A stretch of 16,889 bases of DNA, from contig DATCGY010000237.1 in the NCBI GenBank assembly GCA_036508635.1, positions 1-16,889 of the forward strand. Direction: 5' to 3'. How positions within the stretch are numbered: position 1 is the stretch's first letter; each line of letters opens with the position of its first letter. Both the position numbers and the translations under genes were made by a program. Below, one piece after another: positions 1-5,765 of this stretch. Source of the DNA: FEN-727 sp036508635. Its GTDB lineage: Bacteria; Actinomycetota; Geothermincolia; Fen-727; Anoxymicrobiaceae. The notes below the pieces were generated by a model. That model saw only the letters and a list, made by a program, of their open reading frames with translations, had not been told where the DNA came from and made no database searches.

Positions 1-90
1 CTCAAGATAACCATGCTGACAAACAATAAAAGACCTGACCCCCCCCTCAAGATAACCATGGTGACAAACAATAAAAGACCTGACCCCGAT
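1..90. repeat. Two tandem 45-bp direct repeats (short interspersed repeat family)
   Basis: Bases 1-45 and 46-90 are near-identical direct copies. They differ by C versus G at 16/61 and in the last three bases. The 22 bases at 21-42 and 66-87 (AAACAATAAAAGACC followed by TGACCCC) recur exactly at 16764-16785 and, inverted, at 16708-16729. The first half (TCAAGATAACC) also has a near copy at 16745-16755. The copies are intergenic. The short reading frame across them is an artefact of the 45-base period. There are no unique spacers, so this is not a CRISPR array. The first copy begins at base 1, so the array may continue outside the window. Confidence 0.85.
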
Positions 91-105
91 TTTATCTCCC
101 GCGCA

Positions 106-135
106 TTGACAGGAGTCGGCGGAATCGGAGAACAT
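106..135 (+). promoter_or_regulatory. Candidate promoter for the methyltransferase operon
   Basis: A perfect -35 hexamer TTGACA lies at 106-111. The best -10 at an acceptable distance is GAACAT at 130-135, with an 18-base spacer, and it matches the consensus poorly. It is the only promoter-like signal between the terminal repeats and the first gene, so it is offered as a candidate only. Confidence 0.35.
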
Positions 136-166
136 GAAATCGCTTTAGAGCGAAAGGATCCTGCTT

Positions 167-1333
167 ATGTCAGCGAGCCACGAGAGGGTGCGAGACGCAC
201 TCGAACTCCGAGAGCCCGACCGCGTACCTACCTTCGATATTATGCTCGAATTCTCAACTGACACCGAGATCCTCGGCAAGAAGCCGAGCCCGCTCGGGCC
301 GATCATCGCCAAACCGCGCGTCTCCGATCTGCTTGATAAGGTCCTGCCTCACGTAAACACCGCTTTCGTTCTTGACAAGGTCCTCGAGCAGTTGACGGAC
401 CTTGGCGCGGAGGCTGCCGTCAAGATGGGTTATGACTCTGCCTGGCTACCTTACTTCCCGGCGTTGCGCCTTGACGATTCCAGGACTATCACGGATATAT
501 TCGGCCGCGTGAACGACTTTGCGATGGACGAAAAAGGCAACATGGGCAACCCTATCTACCGGACTGGCCTGATAACGAGCCCTGCCGCATGGGACGCCTG
601 GGACAAGAAGCCGATCTTCCGCCTGCCGGAGAAGGTGAACAAGGTCTTCGGCCGTATCCAGAGTCAATATGGTGACCGGCTGTTCATCTTCGGTTTCTGC
701 AACTACGGGCTCTTCGAGAGCATCTGGCAGCCCATGGGCTTCGAGCGCTTCGTCATCGCGATCCGCAAGGAGCGAAGCCTGGTAGACCGCATGGTGAGAT
801 TCTACACCGACCTCTTCTGCGTGCTACTCGAGGCTCAAGCCGATGCGGGTATACCGGGCGCTATCTACACGGACGACCTGTGTTATCGCTCCGGCCCGAT
901 GCTCAACCCCAGGATGATCGAGGAGCTGTTCGGCGATTCATACCGGCGGGTAACCGAGACGGCCCATGCCCTTGGGATGAAGATCGTCATCCACTCTTGC
1001 GGGAACACAGAGTCCCTGCTGGAGCGGTTTGCCGACTGGGGGTTCGATGCTGTCCACCCGCTTGAGCCGACCGCCGGCATGGAGCTTTCCAGGGCAAAGG
1101 AGCTCATCGGCGACCGGATGTGCCTGATAGGCAACATCGACGTCTCTCACGTACTTGTCGACGCTTCCAGGGAAGAGGTCTTCGAGGCAGTGCGCCACGC
1201 GATACACGACGCGGGGCCGGGGGGCGGTTACATTCTGGGCCCGGACCACAGCCACCCGGCGATATCGGTCGAGAGACTTCGATGGATGGTGGAAGCGGGC
1301 CGCGAGTACGGGCGCTACCCACTGAGCGTATAG
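167..1333 (+). CDS. URO-D-fold corrinoid methyltransferase (MtaA/CmuA-like)
   Basis: This 388-residue protein belongs to the uroporphyrinogen decarboxylase superfamily, in the branch that moves methyl groups to or from corrinoid proteins rather than making haem. The zinc-site motif H-S-C-G-N-T is visible, with H276 and C278 the expected ligands. After it comes the V-H-P-L-E-P strand and a late G-P-D-H-S-H-P motif (358-364), where MtaA-type enzymes usually carry a third ligand, often Cys. Here H361 or H363 may serve. Y-T-D-D-L near residue 240 is also typical. The ATG is preceded by AAAGGA at 153-158. The next gene encodes the matching corrinoid protein, which strongly supports methyl transfer over haem synthesis. 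The methyl donor cannot be read from the sequence. The family is confident. Whether it is the substrate-side or the folate-side methyltransferase is not settled. Confidence 0.88.
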   Translation: MSASHERVRDALELREPDRVPTFDIMLEFSTDTEILGKKPSPLGPIIAKPRVSDLLDKVLPHVNTAFVLDKVLEQLTDLGAEAAVKMGYDSAWLPYFPALRLDDSRTITDIFGRVNDFAMDEKGNMGNPIYRTGLITSPAAWDAWDKKPIFRLPEKVNKVFGRIQSQYGDRLFIFGFCNYGLFESIWQPMGFERFVIAIRKERSLVDRMVRFYTDLFCVLLEAQADAGIPGAIYTDDLCYRSGPMLNPRMIEELFGDSYRRVTETAHALGMKIVIHSCGNTESLLERFADWGFDAVHPLEPTAGMELSRAKELIGDRMCLIGNIDVSHVLVDASREEVFEAVRHAIHDAGPGGGYILGPDHSHPAISVERLRWMVEAGREYGRYPLSV

Positions 1334-1355
1334 TAGTCATTACCTGAATTGTTCT

Positions 1356-1368
1356 CCCCTTCGTGGGG
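1356..1368. other. Small C/G hairpin in the methyltransferase-corrinoid gap
   Basis: CCCC, then TTCGT, then GGGG can form a short stable hairpin 23 bases after the methyltransferase stop. No T-run follows, so it is unlikely to be a terminator. It could be a processing or stability element between genes 1 and 2 (gap 1334-1463), which otherwise holds only the ribosome-binding site GGAGGG near 1454-1459. Confidence 0.3.
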
Positions 1369-1463
1369 GAAGTCATGGAGCTCGAGGGCGGTCTCTGGCA
1401 GCCGCCTGGAGCCGGGGGCCTGCGAGAACCGGCTCAAGAAGAGAGAGTGGCAGGGAGGGATCC

Positions 1464-2099
1464 ATGGGGGAATACCTGGAAAAGGTCAAGAAGGCTGTCG
1501 CGGACCTCGATTTGGACGCGATCGCTCCGCTGGCGCGAGACGCGCTCGACTCCGGCGAGGACCCGAACGTGATACTCGAGAACATGTGCGCAGGCATGGT
1601 GAGCGTCGGGGAGCTCTTCGAAAGCGGAGAGTACTTCCTGGCTGACCTGGTGCTTGCCGGTGAAGGCATGAAGGAGGGGCTCGAGGTTTTGGAGCCTCAT
1701 CTCAAGGCCGGCAGCATGGGCGCCAAGGGGACCGTTGTCTTATGCACGGTGAAAGGCGACATCCACGATATCGGGAAGAACCTCGTCGGCACGATGCTCT
1801 CCAGCGCCGGTTACAAAGTGATAGACCTCGGGACTGACGTTCCCGAGGATAAGATCGTGGAGGCCGTCCGCGCCAACAACGCGATCGCTGTGGGGCTCTC
1901 TGTCCTGCTCACGCCGATGGTAGAATCCATCAGGGCAGTGGTAAGTGCACTGGAGGCCGCGGGCCTTCGGGACAAGGTCAAGATTGCCATCGGGGGCGCC
2001 TGTACGACAGACGAACTGGCGAAAAAGATGGGTGTGGACGCGTTGGGCCGTGACGCGGTCGAGGCGGTCCGCATATTCGATGGGTTCACGGGCGCCTGA
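1464..2099 (+). CDS. Methyltransferase cognate corrinoid protein (MtbC/MttC-like)
   Basis: At 211 residues this has the usual length of free-standing corrinoid shuttle proteins. Residues 1 to about 85 form the helical cap (B12-binding_2), including the D-S-G-E-D-P-N-V-I-L segment and F-E-S-G-E-Y-F-L-A-D-L. Residues about 90-211 form the Rossmann-like cobalamin domain. The diagnostic motif G-D-I-H-D-I-G is present, with D99 and H101; the histidine is the lower cobalt ligand in the base-off form. G-L-S-V-L-L and I-G-G-A complete the cobalamin-binding set. It carries a methyl group on cobalt between a substrate methyltransferase and an acceptor methyltransferase. The start is well placed behind a GGGAGGGA ribosome-binding site. 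It lies 130 bases after the URO-D gene and 35 bases before the dehydrogenase. The reductive activator such proteins normally need is not in the window. Confidence 0.93.
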   Translation: MGEYLEKVKKAVADLDLDAIAPLARDALDSGEDPNVILENMCAGMVSVGELFESGEYFLADLVLAGEGMKEGLEVLEPHLKAGSMGAKGTVVLCTVKGDIHDIGKNLVGTMLSSAGYKVIDLGTDVPEDKIVEAVRANNAIAVGLSVLLTPMVESIRAVVSALEAAGLRDKVKIAIGGACTTDELAKKMGVDALGRDAVEAVRIFDGFTGA

Positions 2100-2134
2100 A
2101 GAGGCAACCGCACCACGAAGTCCGGAGGTTTGAC

Positions 2135-3355
2135 ATGTCAAAGATAACCGTGCTCGGGGGATGCGGCGGCATTGGGAGCGTCGCCGTCAAGACCCTTGAC
2201 TCGTCGGACTTCTTCGACGAGATCGTGATAGGCGAGAAGCGTTATGACGCTGCCTGTGAAGCCGCTGAAAGCCTCAGCGACAAGGTGTCCGCCATCGAGG
2301 TCGACGCCGACGATCCGGCGAGTCTCAAGGCCGCGATAGAGGGCTCGAAGATAGTACTGAACACCGTCGGTCCTTTCTACACGTACGGACCTCCCATACT
2401 CATGGCCGCAATCGAAGCGGGCGTGGATTACGTCGATGTCTGTGACGACCTTGACGCGACCGAGCGCATGCTCGAGCTCGACGGCGAGGCAAAGGCTGCA
2501 GGGATCAGCGCCCTGATCGGCATGGGCAACTCGCCAGGCATGGCGAACGTTATCGCGCGCTGGTGCGCCGACACGATGCTCGACCAGGTCGAGGAGGTAA
2601 ACATCTACCACGCGCACGGCGGCGAACCCTCCGAGGGCGGCGGTGTCATCAAGCACCGCATCCACGCCATGACAAGCGATATCCCGCTCTTCGTGGACGG
2701 TGAGTTCATCACGGTCAGGATGCTGGAGGAGAGCGGGCGGAAGTTCGTGACGGAGACGGAGTTCAAGGGCATCGGCACTTATCCGGTCTACCCGTATCCG
2801 CATCCCGAAACGATAACCATGCCGAAGAACATCGAGGGCATCAAACGCGTCACCAACATGGGGTTCGTGCTGCCCCTCGATTACTTCCAGCTCACCATGG
2901 ACACCGTGGCCCTCGGCATATGCACCGAGGAGCCACTGGTCGTTCAGGGACGCGAGGTCGTCCCGATCGAGTTCGCGGTCCAGTATATAATCTCCAGGCG
3001 GCCAGGGTTCATAGAGGCAGCGGGGCTCACTGAGCCGACCGGGTGTCTCAAGGTCGAAGTCAAGGGCGTCAAGGACGGCGACCCTCATGCGTATGTCTTT
3101 TCGATGTTCTCGAAGGGCGCGGGTGCCGGCGAGGGCACGGGTATCCCGGCGGCTATCGGGGCGGTAATGATGAACCGCGGGCAGATCACCGAAAAAGGAG
3201 TCTTCCCACCCGAGGCCGGCGTAGTGCCCACCGATATGCTCGAGCTCGCCGGGCAGGTCCTGAGAGGCACGAGCATGGGCGAGGGCGGCGTCCCCATCTA
3301 CATCGAACACATCGACAAAGACGGAAACTCACAGAGCATCGACTTCAACCTGTGA
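2135..3355 (+). CDS. Saccharopine dehydrogenase-like NAD(P)-binding oxidoreductase
   Basis: This is a 406-residue protein. The N-terminal Rossmann motif I-T-V-L-G-G-C-G-G-I-G-S-V-A starts at residue 3. It is followed by V-L-N-T-V-G-P-F near residue 75 and Y-V-D-V-C-D-D, which are hallmarks of the saccharopine dehydrogenase NADP-binding domain. The C-terminal half resembles the saccharopine dehydrogenase C domain, with a late glycine-rich E-G-T-G-I-P-A-A-I-G-A. Members act on saccharopine, carboxynorspermidine or other secondary-amine or hydroxy-acid substrates, and many are uncharacterised. The start follows GGAGG at 2124-2128. The gene lies between the corrinoid protein and the kinase, with only 12 bases to the kinase. 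A role in processing the demethylated compound is therefore more likely than lysine metabolism, for which there is no neighbouring gene. The exact substrate is unknown. Confidence 0.82.
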   Translation: MSKITVLGGCGGIGSVAVKTLDSSDFFDEIVIGEKRYDAACEAAESLSDKVSAIEVDADDPASLKAAIEGSKIVLNTVGPFYTYGPPILMAAIEAGVDYVDVCDDLDATERMLELDGEAKAAGISALIGMGNSPGMANVIARWCADTMLDQVEEVNIYHAHGGEPSEGGGVIKHRIHAMTSDIPLFVDGEFITVRMLEESGRKFVTETEFKGIGTYPVYPYPHPETITMPKNIEGIKRVTNMGFVLPLDYFQLTMDTVALGICTEEPLVVQGREVVPIEFAVQYIISRRPGFIEAAGLTEPTGCLKVEVKGVKDGDPHAYVFSMFSKGAGAGEGTGIPAAIGAVMMNRGQITEKGVFPPEAGVVPTDMLELAGQVLRGTSMGEGGVPIYIEHIDKDGNSQSIDFNL

Positions 3356-3367
3356 TCGTGAGGGCGG

Positions 3368-4903
3368 ATGGCCGATCTTCTCATCGGGCACGACGTGGGC
3401 ACGGGCGGCAGCAAGTCCGTGCTCGCCGATACCGATGGCAACCTCATGGCGGGGACTTTCCAGCCTTACGAGGTCAGTTACCCAAGGCCCAACTGGGCCG
3501 AACAGGACCCTGAGGACTGGTGGCGCGCCGTCAGCGCCGGCACGCGCCAACTACTCGATGAAACAGGCGTCGACCCGTCCCGGATCAGGGGCATCGGCTT
3601 CGCGGGCCAGATGATAGGCATAGTGCCGGTGAACGCGGAGGGCGAACTGCTCAGCCACGCGATAGTCTGGCTCGACAGCCGCGCCGACGAACAGGCCGAG
3701 CGCCTCATCCGCCGGCTCGGAGGGAAGCGTATCTTCACGCTCATCGCGGGAGCTCTTCCGACCGGCAAGGACGTGGTGTGCAAGCTGGCCTGGCTCAAGG
3801 AAAAGGAGCCCGAGCTTTTCTCCGATACCCACGCATTTCTCGACGTGACGGGCTACATGGTCCTGCGGGCAACCGGTGAATTCTCGATGGACCACTCCGG
3901 AGCCGGAGGCACGGGCCTGCTGGACAACAAGACTCGCGAGTGGTCTTCGATGCTGGCGAGGCTTGTGAGCGTACCGCTTGAGAAGATGCCTCCCGTGCAC
4001 AGGAGCATCGATATCGTCGGCGGCCTTACCGACGCCGCCGCCCGGGATATGGGCCTGGTTGAAGGGACGCCGGTCATCGCGGGAATGGCGGACATCCCCG
4101 CGGCCGCAACCGGCTCCGGCGCCCTCGAGAACGGCGACGCGCATATCTACCTCGGCACGTCGAGCTGGCTTTGCCTGTCGCTCTCGAAACCGAAGAACCT
4201 CCCGAAAAACGGGATTGTCTCGGTAGCTTCTCCCGACCCATCGATGTTCATCATGCTGGGGGAGTCGGAGACTGCCGGCCTTTGCCTCAAGTGGTTCGCC
4301 GACAACCTCGCGACAGCGGCGGAAAGAGAGAGGGCGGGTCCTGACGAGATGGCGATATTCGCCATCCTCGACGAGATAGTCGCCGGCGTGAAACCCGGGG
4401 CGGAAAACCTCGTCTTCACGCCATGGATGTTCGGTGAGCGCTCGCCGGTAGGCGACACGACGCTCAGGGCATCCTTCTTCAACCTCTCACTGGAGCACCG
4501 TCGCGAGCACCTCCTTCGCGCGGTGTACGAGGGAGTCGCCTACAATCTTCGGTGGATGGTCGAGGAGGTCGAACGCCACGGCATGCCCATCAAGTCCCTT
4601 CGCGCGATCGGTGGCGGGGCCAAGAGCGACATATGGATGCATATCATGGCCGACGTGACGGGCAAGCCCGTAGAAGCGCTCGCCTGCCCCCAGGAGGCCG
4701 GTGCGCTCGGGGTCGCCCTGGCGGTGGCGGTCGGTCTCGGGATATTCGGCGACTACAAGCACATAAAGAAGATCCTCAAGCTCCGCGAGACGTTCCAGCC
4801 GGACCCCGCCAACGCGTCACGTTACCAGGAGTTGTTTGCCGCCTTCCACGATGTCTACCCCGCTCTCTCCAAAGCCGGACGCGCGCTGAACGAAGGAGTC
4901 TGA
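3368..4903 (+). CDS. FGGY-family carbohydrate (xylulokinase-like) kinase
   Basis: This 511-residue protein has the two-domain FGGY layout and the family's normal length. The N-terminal phosphate-1 loop is visible as G-H-D-V-G-T-G-G-S-K-S (residues 7-17). Further along are W-A-E-Q-D-P-E-D-W-W, G-F-A-G-Q-M and the I-V-W-L-D-S-R-A strand. The probable catalytic base is D242 in G-M-A-D-I-P-A-A. The C-terminal ATP-binding signatures are Y-L-G-T-S-S-W, I-G-G-G-A-K-S-D and P-Q-E-A-G-A-L-G. It transfers phosphate from ATP to a sugar or polyol; the overall motifs are closest to xylulokinase, but substrate specificity cannot be read. It begins 12 bases after the dehydrogenase stop, so the two are very likely co-transcribed. 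It appears to be the last gene of the operon. Confidence 0.9.
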   Translation: MADLLIGHDVGTGGSKSVLADTDGNLMAGTFQPYEVSYPRPNWAEQDPEDWWRAVSAGTRQLLDETGVDPSRIRGIGFAGQMIGIVPVNAEGELLSHAIVWLDSRADEQAERLIRRLGGKRIFTLIAGALPTGKDVVCKLAWLKEKEPELFSDTHAFLDVTGYMVLRATGEFSMDHSGAGGTGLLDNKTREWSSMLARLVSVPLEKMPPVHRSIDIVGGLTDAAARDMGLVEGTPVIAGMADIPAAATGSGALENGDAHIYLGTSSWLCLSLSKPKNLPKNGIVSVASPDPSMFIMLGESETAGLCLKWFADNLATAAERERAGPDEMAIFAILDEIVAGVKPGAENLVFTPWMFGERSPVGDTTLRASFFNLSLEHRREHLLRAVYEGVAYNLRWMVEEVERHGMPIKSLRAIGGGAKSDIWMHIMADVTGKPVEALACPQEAGALGVALAVAVGLGIFGDYKHIKKILKLRETFQPDPANASRYQELFAAFHDVYPALSKAGRALNEGV

Positions 4904-4909
4904 ACTCCT
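4894..4909 (+). terminator. Hairpin over the kinase stop codon (weak terminator candidate)
   Basis: AGGAGT and ACTCCT form a perfect 6-bp stem with the loop CTGA, which contains the kinase stop codon. There is no T-run after it, so intrinsic termination is doubtful. Base composition changes sharply to AT-rich immediately downstream, consistent with a transcription-unit boundary here. Confidence 0.25.
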
Positions 4910-4957
4910 ACTACAATATCCAAATAAGTAAGACCAATGCTCAAATGACTTTACATA

Positions 4958-4986
4958 TTGCATAATGGTAGTACACATGCTAGAAT
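4958..4986 (+). promoter_or_regulatory. Candidate promoter for the antitoxin/toxin pair
   Basis: A -35-like TTGCAT (4958-4963), an exactly 17-base spacer and a good -10 TAGAAT (4981-4986) lie 36 bases before the antitoxin start. TTTACA at 4950-4955 is an alternative -35 element. The surrounding gap (4904-5022) is clearly more AT-rich than the coding DNA. An imperfect inverted repeat (GCAT at 4960-4963, ATGC at 4977-4980) falls inside the promoter and could be part of an operator, but it is short. Confidence 0.45.
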
Positions 4987-5022
4987 CCTCCACCAAGAAG
5001 AAATATCAAGCAAGGAGCGAAG

Positions 5023-5268
5023 ATGGACACCGCGACGGTAAGCTCCAAGTACCAGGTCGTCATACCAAAGAAGGCCCGTGACGCCCTCAAGATCAAGGAA
5101 GGCGACAAGATCGTTTTCGACTGCAGGGATGGCATGGTCGTCATGCTGCCCAGGCCCCGGAATCTCGTTGAGTTCGCGCGCGGATTGGGCGCCGAGGTCT
5201 GGTCCGGGTCCGAGTCGGGAGAGTACCTCGAGGGGGAGAGGGAGTCGTGGCAAAAGACAAGCGCGTAA
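5023..5268 (+). CDS. AbrB/SpoVT-type antitoxin
   Basis: This is an 81-residue protein. Its N-terminal half is a swapped-hairpin AbrB domain, with S-S-K-Y-Q-V-V-I-P-K at residues 7-16 followed by the R..L.I..G-D-K-I-V-F pattern. This domain binds operator DNA as a dimer. The acidic, less ordered C-terminal tail (residues about 45-81) is where such antitoxins wrap around and inhibit their PIN-domain partner. The start ATG is preceded by AAGGAG at 5012-5017. The 3' end overlaps the toxin gene by 22 bases, the usual translational coupling of a toxin-antitoxin pair. It probably represses its own promoter in the AT-rich gap upstream. Confidence 0.88.
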   Translation: MDTATVSSKYQVVIPKKARDALKIKEGDKIVFDCRDGMVVMLPRPRNLVEFARGLGAEVWSGSESGEYLEGERESWQKTSA

Positions 5269-5705
5269 AGAAAGAGCTTGCCGACCACAAGAAGGTTGCT
5301 CTCGACACATCGGTGTTCATCCACCACTTCGAGGGTGCGGAGAAGTCCGACCTGACCAGCCAGGTGCTCCAGCGGGTGCAGGACGGTCAGTGCACCGGGA
5401 TAGTATCGACCATCACGCTTGCCGAGGTGCTCATCCGGCCCATGGAGCGCGGCCTGGACAGCCTCGTCGACCTCTACCGCATGTTCTTTCACGAGATGCC
5501 CAATCTCCAGATGGTGGCCGTCGACATGGAGGTTGCTTCACGCGCCGCCATATTGCGTGCCGAGCAAGGGTTGAAAATGGCGGATTGCATCATCCTTGCG
5601 ACCGCGCTCGAAGCGGGAGCCACGGCTCTTGTAACCGTGAAACCCGGTCCCGGGACGGTGGAGGGGTTGCAGGTCATGACGCTCGACGAGTATCTTAATG
5701 AATAG
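5247..5705 (+). CDS. vapC: PIN-domain ribonuclease toxin (VapC family)
   Basis: This is a 152-residue PIN-domain protein, slightly longer than typical VapC because of a basic N-terminal extension of about 16 residues. Three conserved acids of the metal site are visible: D20 in A-L-D-T-S-V-F-I, E60 in L-A-E-V-L and D113 in K-M-A-D-C-I-I-L-A. The fourth, normally in a T-N-D motif after a hydrophobic strand, is replaced by T-V-K (130-132). VapC toxins cleave tRNA or rRNA and are neutralised by the upstream antitoxin. GTG at 5247 was chosen because it gives the full PIN fold, sits behind a purine-rich GGGAGAGGGAG stretch and overlaps the antitoxin as expected. A later start would remove part of the first strand. 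Confidence 0.87.
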   Translation: MAKDKRVKKELADHKKVALDTSVFIHHFEGAEKSDLTSQVLQRVQDGQCTGIVSTITLAEVLIRPMERGLDSLVDLYRMFFHEMPNLQMVAVDMEVASRAAILRAEQGLKMADCIILATALEAGATALVTVKPGPGTVEGLQVMTLDEYLNE

Positions 5706-5765
5706 TAGCGGCGGCAAGATTTACGGATCAAATCTCGAATTCCAGATTGGAGGGCTTGGCGTCCA

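Noticed and set aside
1..90. Tandem repeats considered as a CRISPR fragment
   Set aside because: The copies abut with no unique spacers and belong to an interspersed family also found as an inverted pair at the other end; no cas gene is present.
13..261. 82-codon plus-strand frame at the left end
   Set aside because: It reads through the two tandem repeats and then overlaps the start of the methyltransferase in another frame, with no domain.
1331..1463. Two adjacent in-frame TAG codons after the methyltransferase, with the frame open beyond, suggesting pyrrolysine read-through
   Set aside because: URO-D-type methyltransferases do not use pyrrolysine, the protein is full length at the first TAG, and the next gene's start and ribosome-binding site are embedded in the extension.
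2138..3310. 390-codon minus-strand frame opposite the saccharopine dehydrogenase-like gene
   Set aside because: It is a mirror of GC-rich codon bias. The plus-strand product has clear family motifs; the antisense product has none.
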